Position numbers and translations under genes: made by a program
Assembly (NCBI GenBank): GCA_964618215.1
Contig: CAZTZE010000010.1
Coordinates: forward strand, 31,572 to 95,571
Source: CG2-30-58-95 sp964618215
Lineage (GTDB): Bacteria > Chloroflexota > Anaerolineae > Anaerolineales > Villigracilaceae
DNA: 64,000 bases
Direction: 5' to 3'
Shown: positions 33,538-41,074 of the stretch, piece by piece
Numbering within the stretch: position 1 is the stretch's first letter
Layout: every line of letters starts with the position of its first letter
Notes under the pieces: generated by a model
Told to the model about the DNA's origin: nothing
Databases searched by the model: none
The model's input: only the letters and a program-made list of their open reading frames with translations

Positions 33538-34017
33538 ATGGAAATTATTCTCAAACCAATCGGCATCATTCACAGTCCCTTTCACAGTTTGGAAGAAATG
33601 CCCATCCAGCCAACAAGCGACATAGGCGAACCGGGCATTGTGGAAATCTATCCTGAATACATTGATGGCTTGAAGGACTTGGAAGGCTTCTCTCACATTT
33701 ATCTTCTCTACCATCTTCACAAGATTCACCAGTCCAGATTACTTGTCACGCCCTTTCTCGATAAAGAACCGCATGGCATCTTTGCGACTCGTGCGCCTGG
33801 CCGTCCGAATCCAATCGGCTTATCTTTAGTGAAAATTATCCGCATAGAGGATAATCTTATCCATGTTGATCGGGTAGATGTTCTCGACGAAACTCCCCTT
33901 CTGGATATTAAGCCATTTGTGCCTGAATTTGAAGACGTTCACGATGTTCGGGTAGGATGGCTGGAACAAGCAAAAGGGCAAGTCCGTACTCTGAAGTCAG
34001 ATGATCGTTTTAGATGA
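33538..34017 (+). CDS. trmO: TrmO-family tRNA methyltransferase (TsaA-like)
   Basis: A 159-residue beta-barrel SAM enzyme that in characterised bacteria methylates N6 of t6A37 in tRNA. KPIGIIHSPF at the start, LEGFSHIYLLYHLHK near 60, and FATRAPGRPNPIGLSLVKI near 91 are the family signatures; the last carries SAM-binding residues. Its place inside a cytochrome operon is unexpected. The same fold also occurs in proteins near metal and redox genes, so a specialised small-molecule methyltransferase cannot be excluded. Confidence 0.85.
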   Translation: MEIILKPIGIIHSPFHSLEEMPIQPTSDIGEPGIVEIYPEYIDGLKDLEGFSHIYLLYHLHKIHQSRLLVTPFLDKEPHGIFATRAPGRPNPIGLSLVKIIRIEDNLIHVDRVDVLDETPLLDIKPFVPEFEDVHDVRVGWLEQAKGQVRTLKSDDRFR

Positions 34018-34056
34018 GCAAATCCTTCAAGGCGAAAATAAGGAGGCGCGAGAGAA

Positions 34057-34140
34057 ATGAACACACATAGCATGGGCTCCCAAGGATACTGTGTTTGCCC
34101 GAACTGCTGCCCACCCGCGTGCTGTCATCACACAGTCTAA
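34057..34140 (+). CDS. Cysteine-rich 27-residue micropeptide
   Basis: A short frame with a perfect AGGAGG ten bases before its ATG. The peptide contains YCVCPNCCPPACCHH: six cysteines and two histidines in 15 residues, with no signal sequence. The CxCPNC core resembles the ArsR tail at 31771-32127 (CYCPNC). It ends 12 bases before the octaheme cytochrome start. It could bind a metal or cluster, act as a regulatory leader peptide, or be a cytochrome-assembly helper. Not recognised as a known family. Confidence 0.5.
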   Translation: MNTHSMGSQGYCVCPNCCPPACCHHTV

Positions 34141-34152
34141 AGAGGTAAGTCA

Positions 34153-35595
34153 ATGAAGAAAGCAAAACCCTTTTGGATGATCGGATTGTTTGGCATGCTG
34201 GCTATTATCCTCGTGCCAATCATCTACTTTTGGCCGCGCGCGGCGGAAGCCAAAGATGATCCCCGCGCTTATTTGCCTGAACACCCTGTTCACACCAGCC
34301 ACGCCGACATCGTTCAAGGCCCGCTCGATACCCCCCAGGATGTGACCCGCGCCTGCCTGGAATGCCACCCGCAGTCCGCCGAACAGGTGATGCACACCAC
34401 GCACTGGACTTGGGAAAGCCAGCCCTTCGATGTCCCCTGGCGCGACGAGGCGGTGACCATCGGCAAAGCCAATCAATTAAACAACTTCTGCATCAGCGCC
34501 CAGGGTAACCAGATAAGATGCATGACCTGCCACGTGGGCTATGACTGGCAGGAAAGCACCGCCTACGATTACGACAACTCCGACAACGTGGATTGTCTGG
34601 TCTGCCATGCCGACACCGTCCTTTACTCCAAAGGCGAATACGGCAATCCCGCCGAGGGCATTGACCTGCTCGCCGCGGCGCGCAGCGTCCGCGCCCCGAC
34701 GCGCGAGAACTGCGGCGCCTGTCATTTCAACGGCGGCGGCGGCAACGGCGTCAAGCACGGGGATTTGGACGAGAGCCTGTATTTCCCGTCTGAAGCGCTG
34801 GACATTCACATGGGGCGCTACGACATGCTCTGCACCGACTGCCATCGCACCACAGACCACGTCATCAAGGGCCGCATCGTCGCCGATAACTACCAGATTG
34901 ATCCCGCCGAGCAGGTCGCCTGCACTGACTGCCATAACGAAAACCTCCACACGGATGAGCGCATCAGCGCCCATATTCAAAGCGTGGCCTGCCAGACCTG
35001 TCACATCCCGGCCATGGCGCTCAAAGACCCGACCAAGACTTTCTGGGATTGGTCCACCTCCGGCCAGGATCTGCCTGAAGACCATTACACCTACTTGAAG
35101 ATCAAAGGCACCTTCGAATACGAAAAGAACTTCATGCCCACCTACCTGTGGTTCAACGGCAACCTGGATTACCGTTATCTGCTGGGTGACAAGATTGACC
35201 CGACCCAGCCGACCCTGATAGACGACCCGGCCGGCAGCCTCAACGACCCCTCCGCCAAAATCTTTCCCTTCAAAGTGCACGTTGCCATCCAGCCCTATGA
35301 CACAGTTTACAAATATCTTCTTGCCCCCATCACCGCTGGCGAGGATGGCTACTGGACCAAATTCAACTGGGATAACGCCTTTCGCCTGGCCGAACAGCGC
35401 ATGGGACTGAAATACAGCGGCCAGTACGGCTTTGCTGAAACATGGATGTACTGGCCGACCACGCACATGGTGCAACCAGCAGAGAACGCCCTGCAATGCT
35501 ATGACTGTCACGGTGAAAATGGTCGCATGAACTGGCAGGCCCTCGGCTATCACGGCGACCCCATCGAATGGGGTGGGCGCTCCAGCGGCAAGTAA
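34153..35595 (+). CDS. otr: Octaheme c-type cytochrome, tetrathionate reductase family
   Basis: Exported reductase of 480 residues. A signal peptide (about residues 1-35, ending RAAEA) precedes eight CxxCH haem sites near residues 67 (CLECH), 122 (CMTCH), 147 (CLVCH), 186 (CGACH), 227 and 257 (CTDCH), 280 (CQTCH) and 449 (CYDCH). NNFCISAQGNQIRCMTCHVGY and CGACHFNGGGGNGVKHGDLD match the hallmark blocks of Shewanella octaheme tetrathionate reductase, which in vitro reduces tetrathionate, nitrite and hydroxylamine. The true substrate is open. The downstream haem-b cytochrome is the likely electron donor. Confidence 0.93.
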   Translation: MKKAKPFWMIGLFGMLAIILVPIIYFWPRAAEAKDDPRAYLPEHPVHTSHADIVQGPLDTPQDVTRACLECHPQSAEQVMHTTHWTWESQPFDVPWRDEAVTIGKANQLNNFCISAQGNQIRCMTCHVGYDWQESTAYDYDNSDNVDCLVCHADTVLYSKGEYGNPAEGIDLLAAARSVRAPTRENCGACHFNGGGGNGVKHGDLDESLYFPSEALDIHMGRYDMLCTDCHRTTDHVIKGRIVADNYQIDPAEQVACTDCHNENLHTDERISAHIQSVACQTCHIPAMALKDPTKTFWDWSTSGQDLPEDHYTYLKIKGTFEYEKNFMPTYLWFNGNLDYRYLLGDKIDPTQPTLIDDPAGSLNDPSAKIFPFKVHVAIQPYDTVYKYLLAPITAGEDGYWTKFNWDNAFRLAEQRMGLKYSGQYGFAETWMYWPTTHMVQPAENALQCYDCHGENGRMNWQALGYHGDPIEWGGRSSGK

Positions 35596-35617
35596 AACAT
35601 GACACGGAGACCGTTCC

Positions 35618-38386
35618 ATGAACCGAAATCTTCCCTTTAAACCGCTCCTGGCAGGTCTGTTACTGCTCATTACTGCCCTTGCTGCTTTTGGTATCCGCTT
35701 GGCCGCCGCCGGGCGCGATGCGAGCCAGCCTGCACAGGTCTCGCCGCTGCACCCAGCCTTCGCACTGCTCGACGCGAATGGCGAACACGTGCTGACGGGT
35801 AATCAACCGCTTTCGACGATGCAAACCTGCGGCCAATGCCATGATACTGGGTTCATCGTCCAGCATAGTTATCATGCTGACCTCGGCCTGAGTGAATGGA
35901 CAACCGCCGGCAGCACTGGCAGCGGCCGCGCCTGGGATACGAGCGCGGGCATCTTTGGAAAATGGGATCCACTCACCTACCGCTACCTCTCTCCCGCCGG
36001 GGACGAGCGCCTTGACCTGGGCACTCCCGCCTGGCTCATGCTCTACGCCAACCGTTTGGTCGGCGGCGCCCCCGCCACCACCAGCCGCCAGGGCGAACTG
36101 CTGGATAGTTTGCCATTGTCAAAAGAGGACCCCGAGACCGCCATCCTCAATCCGCAGGGGACACCAAGCCTGTGGAACTGGAACCAATCCGGCGTCGTTG
36201 AGATGAACTGCTTTCTCTGCCATCTCGCCACGCCAAACAATGCCGCCCGCATCGAGTCCATCCGCGCCGGCGACTTCGCGTCAGCCAACACCGCCACCCT
36301 GCTTGGCACCGGCATTGTGGAGAAAACCGCCGAAGGCTGGCAGTGGAATCCTGCCGCATTCGACCCGGATGGTGAACTGGCTGCCCAGTTCGTCACCATA
36401 CAAGACCCCTCCAATGACAACTGCGCCCAGTGCCACGGCCTGGTGCATGGCGGCGATACCCCGCTCGTCCTCACCGGATGCGGCACTGAATATTCCCAAA
36501 CCGCCGCCACCGGCCAGATCATCTCGCCGCAGAAGATATCAGAATCAGGCATGAACATCTCCGGCAAGGAAACGCTCAACCGCTCCTGGGATATCCATGC
36601 CGAGCGGCAGGTGCTATGCACCGATTGTCACTTCTCGCTGAACAATCCCATCTATGCCCAACTCTCGCCCAGCGACCCATCCTACCTGCTCTATGACCCG
36701 CGCCGTCTGGAGATCGGGGAATATCTCCAGCGTCCCGTTCACGACTTTGCACGCGGCCAGAGCGCGCAATTCACCGTTGCGCCTGAAAACAAGGCTACAA
36801 TGCGCCGCTGTGAATCCTGTCACAGCACCCAGGTAACACACGCTGACTGGCTCCCCTATGTCGAGCGCCACATGGAAGAGGTGGCCTGCGAAACCTGTCA
36901 CATCCCCCAGATGTACGCCCCGGCCATTCAGTCCTATGACTGGACCGTGTTGACCCTCCAGGGCGAACCTGTCACTGTCTGCCGCGGCGCCGAGGGCGAG
37001 GGCCTGACCGACCTTGTCGAGGGTTACCAGCCGGCCCTACTGATGCGCCGCAATGTAGATGGGAAATCCATGCTGGCCCCTTACAACCTGATTACCGTCT
37101 GGTACTGGGTCTATGACGACGCCAACGGCAATACCCGCCCGGTGCGTCTCACTGACCTCGAAACTGCTTACTTCCAGAAAGGCGAATACGCCCCCGAGAT
37201 CCTCGCCGCCTTCGATGCGGACAGGGATGACAGCCTGGAGGATGGCGAACTGATCATTGACACCCCTGAAAAAGAAGCGGCGGTCGCCATCCGCCTTGCC
37301 TCACTCGAACTCGGCAACCCGCGCATCATCGGCGAGATTGACCCGTACAGCATCAATCACGACGTGGCGGGCGGCAAATGGGCTATCCGCGATTGCCAGA
37401 CCTGCCACGACGCCGATTCCCGCATTACACAGCCCATTAAACTAGCCGAGGCCGTTCCCGGCAGCGTCGCGCCGACTTTCGTCCAAGATGCCAATGTCAA
37501 CGCCAGCGGTCAACTTTTTACCGATGAGGGCGGCGCGCTCTATTACCAAGTCATCACCAGCAAAGATAGCATATATATCTTCGGTCACGACCGCGCCAAG
37601 TGGATTGATACACTGGGATTGTTCCTGTTCCTGGGCACGTTGGCCGGAATTGCCGGGCATAGTGGTATTCGCGCTTACATCGCTATGCGCCAGCCCAAGC
37701 GTGCCCATGAGCCAAAGTTGAAGAAAGTTTACATGTACAATGCTTATGGACGCTTCTGGCACTGGCTGCAAACGGTCGCCATCATCCTGCTCCTGTTCAC
37801 CGGCCTGGTCATCCACCGCCCGGACCTGTTGGGCGCGTTCTCCTTCCGCAACATGGTCACGGTGCATAACATCCTGGCTACGATCCTGGCCGTCAACGCG
37901 GTGTTTTCACTGTTCTACCACCTGACCACCGGTGAGATCCGCCAGTTCATCCCCCGGCCGTATGGTTTCTTCGACCAGGCCATTGTGCAGGCCAGGTTCT
38001 ACCTGAGAGGCATTTTCAGGGGAGACCCCCATCCTTTCGAGAAGACGCCCCAGAAGAAACTCAATCCGCTCCAGCAGTTGACCTATTTCATGATCCTGAA
38101 TGTGCTGCTGCCCATCCAGGGATTGAGCGGCATCCTGATGTGGGGAGCGCAAAAGTGGCCGGCTGTCTCTAACTTGGTTGGCGGGTTGACCATCCTGGCT
38201 CCCATTCATACGTTATCCGCATGGATGTTCGCTGCATTTCTGGCGCTTCACCTCTACCTGTTGACCACCGCTGGTCGCACGGCAACAACCAGTCTTCAAG
38301 CGATGGTCACCGGCTGGGAAGACGTGGAAGTACACGAGGTCCACGCGGAAGTAAAAACAAAGAAAGCGAAGCGAGCAAAGAAGTAA
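35618..38386 (+). CDS. Heptaheme cytochrome c fused to a cytochrome b561-type membrane domain
   Basis: A 922-residue predicted quinol dehydrogenase. After a signal peptide (residues 1-31), an outside domain carries seven CxxCH sites near residues 71, 197, 269, 332, 397, 423 and 591, and an acidic Ca-site-like loop (DADRDDSLEDGE) near 530. A helix near 660-680 leads to four more membrane helices (705-870) with paired histidines: RFWHWLQTV, VIHRPDLLG, MVTVHNIL, FYHLTTG, PIHTLSAW and LALHLYLL. These match the b-type haem domain of formate dehydrogenase gamma/NiFe-hydrogenase cytochrome b. Electrons would run from menaquinol through haem b and seven haems c to the octaheme reductase. The C-terminus is Lys-rich. 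Confidence 0.88.
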   Translation: MNRNLPFKPLLAGLLLLITALAAFGIRLAAAGRDASQPAQVSPLHPAFALLDANGEHVLTGNQPLSTMQTCGQCHDTGFIVQHSYHADLGLSEWTTAGSTGSGRAWDTSAGIFGKWDPLTYRYLSPAGDERLDLGTPAWLMLYANRLVGGAPATTSRQGELLDSLPLSKEDPETAILNPQGTPSLWNWNQSGVVEMNCFLCHLATPNNAARIESIRAGDFASANTATLLGTGIVEKTAEGWQWNPAAFDPDGELAAQFVTIQDPSNDNCAQCHGLVHGGDTPLVLTGCGTEYSQTAATGQIISPQKISESGMNISGKETLNRSWDIHAERQVLCTDCHFSLNNPIYAQLSPSDPSYLLYDPRRLEIGEYLQRPVHDFARGQSAQFTVAPENKATMRRCESCHSTQVTHADWLPYVERHMEEVACETCHIPQMYAPAIQSYDWTVLTLQGEPVTVCRGAEGEGLTDLVEGYQPALLMRRNVDGKSMLAPYNLITVWYWVYDDANGNTRPVRLTDLETAYFQKGEYAPEILAAFDADRDDSLEDGELIIDTPEKEAAVAIRLASLELGNPRIIGEIDPYSINHDVAGGKWAIRDCQTCHDADSRITQPIKLAEAVPGSVAPTFVQDANVNASGQLFTDEGGALYYQVITSKDSIYIFGHDRAKWIDTLGLFLFLGTLAGIAGHSGIRAYIAMRQPKRAHEPKLKKVYMYNAYGRFWHWLQTVAIILLLFTGLVIHRPDLLGAFSFRNMVTVHNILATILAVNAVFSLFYHLTTGEIRQFIPRPYGFFDQAIVQARFYLRGIFRGDPHPFEKTPQKKLNPLQQLTYFMILNVLLPIQGLSGILMWGAQKWPAVSNLVGGLTILAPIHTLSAWMFAAFLALHLYLLTTAGRTATTSLQAMVTGWEDVEVHEVHAEVKTKKAKRAKK

Positions 38387-38455
38387 TGATTTGCGATTTT
38401 GATTTTGTTGTTCTTTTCAGACAACCTCACGTAGCTGAACGTAAAGGAGAAACCT

Positions 38456-39013
38456 ATGGCTGTAAATGCTCCTGCAGAACCCAAGAAAGGGCTCTTCAAC
38501 CGCCCTGAAAAACCCTACGCGCATCCCTATGTGGGCGGCGCGCTGCTCGGCTTGGTGCTGTTCCTGGCCTTCCTGCTCACCCGCAACGGGCTGGGGGCTT
38601 CGGGCGGCCTGAACCGCCTGGTGGCTGCCGCGGAAGACTTGGTCGTTCCCGGCCACATTGACCAGACGCCGTACCTGCTCAAACTGGCTGGCGGCGCCAG
38701 GAATGCGCTGGACGATTGGAGTGTGCCGGTTGTCCTGGGCGCCATTCTCGGCGGTTTTGTCTCCGGCTTGCTCAACGGGCGCCTGAAGGTCGAGATCAAC
38801 AAAGGCGCGCATATTTCCAACCGGACGCGCCTGATCACGGCTTTCATCGGCGGGGCGATCTTTGCCTACGGCGCGCGCATGGCGCGCGGTTGCACCTCCG
38901 GCCAGGCGCTCTCCGGCGGCGCGACGCTTTCGGCAGGTTCCTGGGCATTGATGATGTGCATCTTTGCTGGCGCATATGCCCTGGCCTATTTCGTCCGCAG
39001 GTTATGGAACTAG
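38456..39013 (+). CDS. YeeE/YedE-family sulfur transport protein (first half-transporter)
   Basis: A 185-residue membrane protein with about four or five helices. GARMARGCTSGQALSGGATL near residue 140 contains the conserved Cys seen in TsuA, the thiosulfate importer, where thiosulfate passes along a row of cysteines. Together with the next gene it would make the two halves of one channel, as in paired YeeE/YedE proteins. It has an AAAGGAGA ribosome-binding site and follows the fused cytochrome by 69 bases. Confidence 0.85.
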   Translation: MAVNAPAEPKKGLFNRPEKPYAHPYVGGALLGLVLFLAFLLTRNGLGASGGLNRLVAAAEDLVVPGHIDQTPYLLKLAGGARNALDDWSVPVVLGAILGGFVSGLLNGRLKVEINKGAHISNRTRLITAFIGGAIFAYGARMARGCTSGQALSGGATLSAGSWALMMCIFAGAYALAYFVRRLWN

Positions 39014-39025
39014 AGGAGGCCTCTC

Positions 39026-40273
39026 ATGACTGCACTCTTCCCCCTCCAAGCCTTTCTCCAGCCGCTGGCCGATAATCCCTGGACGTATCTGGTCTTCGGA
39101 CTCATCGGCTTCGGTTTTGGGTACGTGCTGGAAATTTCCGGCTTTGGCAACTCGAAGAAACTGGCCGCGCAGTTCTACTTCAAAGACCTGACCGTGCTGA
39201 AGGTCATGTTCACGGCCATCGTGACCGCCATGGTGCTGCTATTCCTCTCCTCCGCCCTCGGCATCCTGGATTTCAACCTTGTCTACGTTCCCGAAACTCA
39301 CCTCTGGCCGGGACTGCTGGGCGGGGTCATCATGGGCGTTGGCTTCATCGTCGGCGGCTTCTGCCCCGGTACTTCGCTGGTCTCCGCTTCGACCCTGAAG
39401 GTGGATGGCATCGTCTTCGCCTTGGGCGCGGTCTTTGGCGTGTGGGCCTTCGGCGAAACAGTGGATTTGTACTGGAACTGGTGGAACACCGGCGGTTACT
39501 ATGGCCGCCTGACACTGATGGATGTCTTCCACCTGCCCACCGGCGTCGTCGTGCTTCTGGTTGTCTTCATGGCGCTGTTCATGTTCTGGGGTGGCGAGAA
39601 GTTGGAGCGCATCTTCGGCAAGAAGGATTTGAGCAAAGAGCCCAAACTGCGCATCGCCGGCGCGGGCGTCTTGATCGCCAGCGCCATGGCCGTGCTGATC
39701 ATCGGTCAGCCCACTACAGCAGATAAATGGAATCGGATTGCGACCGAAAAGGAAGCCCAACTGAGCGCCCGCGAGGTGCAAATCCATCCAGGCGAATTGC
39801 TCGCCAGCCTCGCCGATGACCGGCTCAATCTCATCCTGCTCGACGTACGCAGCGAGGCAGATTACAACCTGTTCCACATCCACGGGGCGCAGAACGTGCC
39901 GCTGGATCGAATCTCCAGTCTCGTCCCCGGCCTGCTGGCTGAACCGTCAAGCAACACCGTTGTTGTAGTATTGAGCAACGATGAAACGGCGGCCACGGAA
40001 GCCTGGAAGATTCTCGTCGCCGAAGCGGTGCCGAATGTTTACATCCTGGAAGGCGGCCTGAATAACTGGATCAGCATCTTTGGCAAAAATGAAACGGGAA
40101 TTCACGCCCTGAGCGCCTCGCCCGGAGATGACGGATTGCAATACACCTTCGACGCTGCCCTGGGCGATCATTACGAGGCTGCTGACCCCAGCCCGCGTGA
40201 ATGGGACCTGGAATACACCCTCAAGATCAAGCTGGAACTCAAGCGCGGCCCGAGCGGCGGCGGGTGCGGATAA
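39026..40273 (+). CDS. YeeE/YedE sulfur transport protein with C-terminal rhodanese-like domain
   Basis: A 415-residue protein. Residues 1-235 are six or so helices with GVGFIVGGFCPGTSLVSAS near residue 98, the second Cys-bearing half of a TsuA-like thiosulfate channel. Residues 255-355 form a rhodanese-like domain (LILLDVRSEADYNLFHIHGAQ, VYILEGGLNNW), but the active-site loop reads VVVVLSNDETAATEA with no Cys, so sulfur transfer by the usual persulfide is unlikely. The tail ends KRGPSGGGCG with a terminal thiol. Last gene of the cytochrome operon; uptake or sensing of the reduced sulfur product is inferred. Confidence 0.85.
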   Translation: MTALFPLQAFLQPLADNPWTYLVFGLIGFGFGYVLEISGFGNSKKLAAQFYFKDLTVLKVMFTAIVTAMVLLFLSSALGILDFNLVYVPETHLWPGLLGGVIMGVGFIVGGFCPGTSLVSASTLKVDGIVFALGAVFGVWAFGETVDLYWNWWNTGGYYGRLTLMDVFHLPTGVVVLLVVFMALFMFWGGEKLERIFGKKDLSKEPKLRIAGAGVLIASAMAVLIIGQPTTADKWNRIATEKEAQLSAREVQIHPGELLASLADDRLNLILLDVRSEADYNLFHIHGAQNVPLDRISSLVPGLLAEPSSNTVVVVLSNDETAATEAWKILVAEAVPNVYILEGGLNNWISIFGKNETGIHALSASPGDDGLQYTFDAALGDHYEAADPSPREWDLEYTLKIKLELKRGPSGGGCG

Positions 40274-40275
40274 AA

Positions 40276-41019
40276 CTACGCGACCTCCCAAATCTGATAC
40301 AGCCCCAACTTTCCACCTTCTCCATCCGAGTGGAACGTCTCGCGGACCTTGAACCTGCTCGCCGTGGCCAGGGCGTTCAACTCCGCCTCGTCAAAGTGAT
40401 GCACGTAGCGCAACCCGCGCCCGCCGCGACGCCAGTCGAGCAGGTAATCGTTTATCTCCACATCCGCGGCGGCCAGGCCGATTTGCCCCCAATCCTGGAT
40501 GTGCTCACGCAGCCGCGGGCTATTGAGGAACTGCCACTCGGAATGGATAAAGCGACCACCCTCGGCCAGCAGGCTGTGGACTTTGTCCAATATTCTCAAG
40601 CGCAAGTCCCGACTGGGGATGTGGTGCAGGACGGCAAAGGCAGTGATCAGTGACCAGTGACCAGTTATCAGTGACCGATCATTGTTCACTGATAACTGAT
40701 CACTGATGACTGGTAACTGCGTCAAATCTGCCTCAACGAAGCGAAACCTGTCCGGGAGGGCGCGCCCGGCCTCTTCCAGCAGTGGCAGGCTGAAGTCCAG
40801 GCCGGTGTACGCGCCGCGATGCCCGCGTCGAGCCAGGGCGCGCGCCAGTTCACCGTTCCCGCAGCCCAGGTCAAGGATGTTTTCGTCGCCGCGCAAGGTC
40901 TCCAAAACCTGCCGCACGCCGGGCTGGAGGCGGCCGCGCGTGGCCGAGAAATCCCGTCCGAAGGTCTGGTAGAATTGATGGTTGAGGTCGAGCAAGCGCG
41001 CGGCTATCGAAGTTTCCAT
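40276..41019 (-). CDS. Class I SAM-dependent methyltransferase carrying an in-frame repeat
   Basis: A 247-residue enzyme with the SAM motif ENILDLGCGNGELARALARRG near residue 51, GLDFSLPLLEEA and FAVLHHIPSRDL. Between LTQLP and FAVLHH about 25 residues (SDQLSVNNDRSLITGHWSLI) are encoded by a copy of the TCAGTGATCAG repeat; most relatives have only a few residues there. The fold may tolerate this loop or the enzyme may be impaired. The ATG at 41019 is chosen because TATAAT lies six bases upstream (leaderless). The substrate is unknown. It is divergent from elp3. Confidence 0.8.
   Translation of the reverse strand: METSIAARLLDLNHQFYQTFGRDFSATRGRLQPGVRQVLETLRGDENILDLGCGNGELARALARRGHRGAYTGLDFSLPLLEEAGRALPDRFRFVEADLTQLPVISDQLSVNNDRSLITGHWSLITAFAVLHHIPSRDLRLRILDKVHSLLAEGGRFIHSEWQFLNSPRLREHIQDWGQIGLAAADVEINDYLLDWRRGGRGLRYVHHFDEAELNALATASRFKVRETFHSDGEGGKLGLYQIWEVA
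40641..40716. repeat. TCAGTGATCAGT-type repeat, copy 2, inside the methyltransferase gene
   Basis: About 76 bases of overlapping CAGTGA/TCACTG words with overall inverted symmetry, kept in frame. Related copies lie at 731-765 and 44203-44266. Confidence 0.7.
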
Positions 41020-41025
41020 AGCATG

Positions 41026-41031
41026 ATTATA
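41026..41031 (-). promoter_or_regulatory. -10 box of the methyltransferase gene (leaderless)
   Basis: Perfect TATAAT on the minus strand, six bases before the ATG at 41019. Confidence 0.6.
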
Positions 41032-41074
41032 CTCACCTGCGTTGTTGCTGCGTGCCTTTGTGGTGCACTCTCCT

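Noticed and set aside
34477..35670. 397-codon minus-strand frame opposite the octaheme cytochrome
   Set aside because: The opposite strand encodes eight perfect CxxCH sites and family blocks; this is a shadow.
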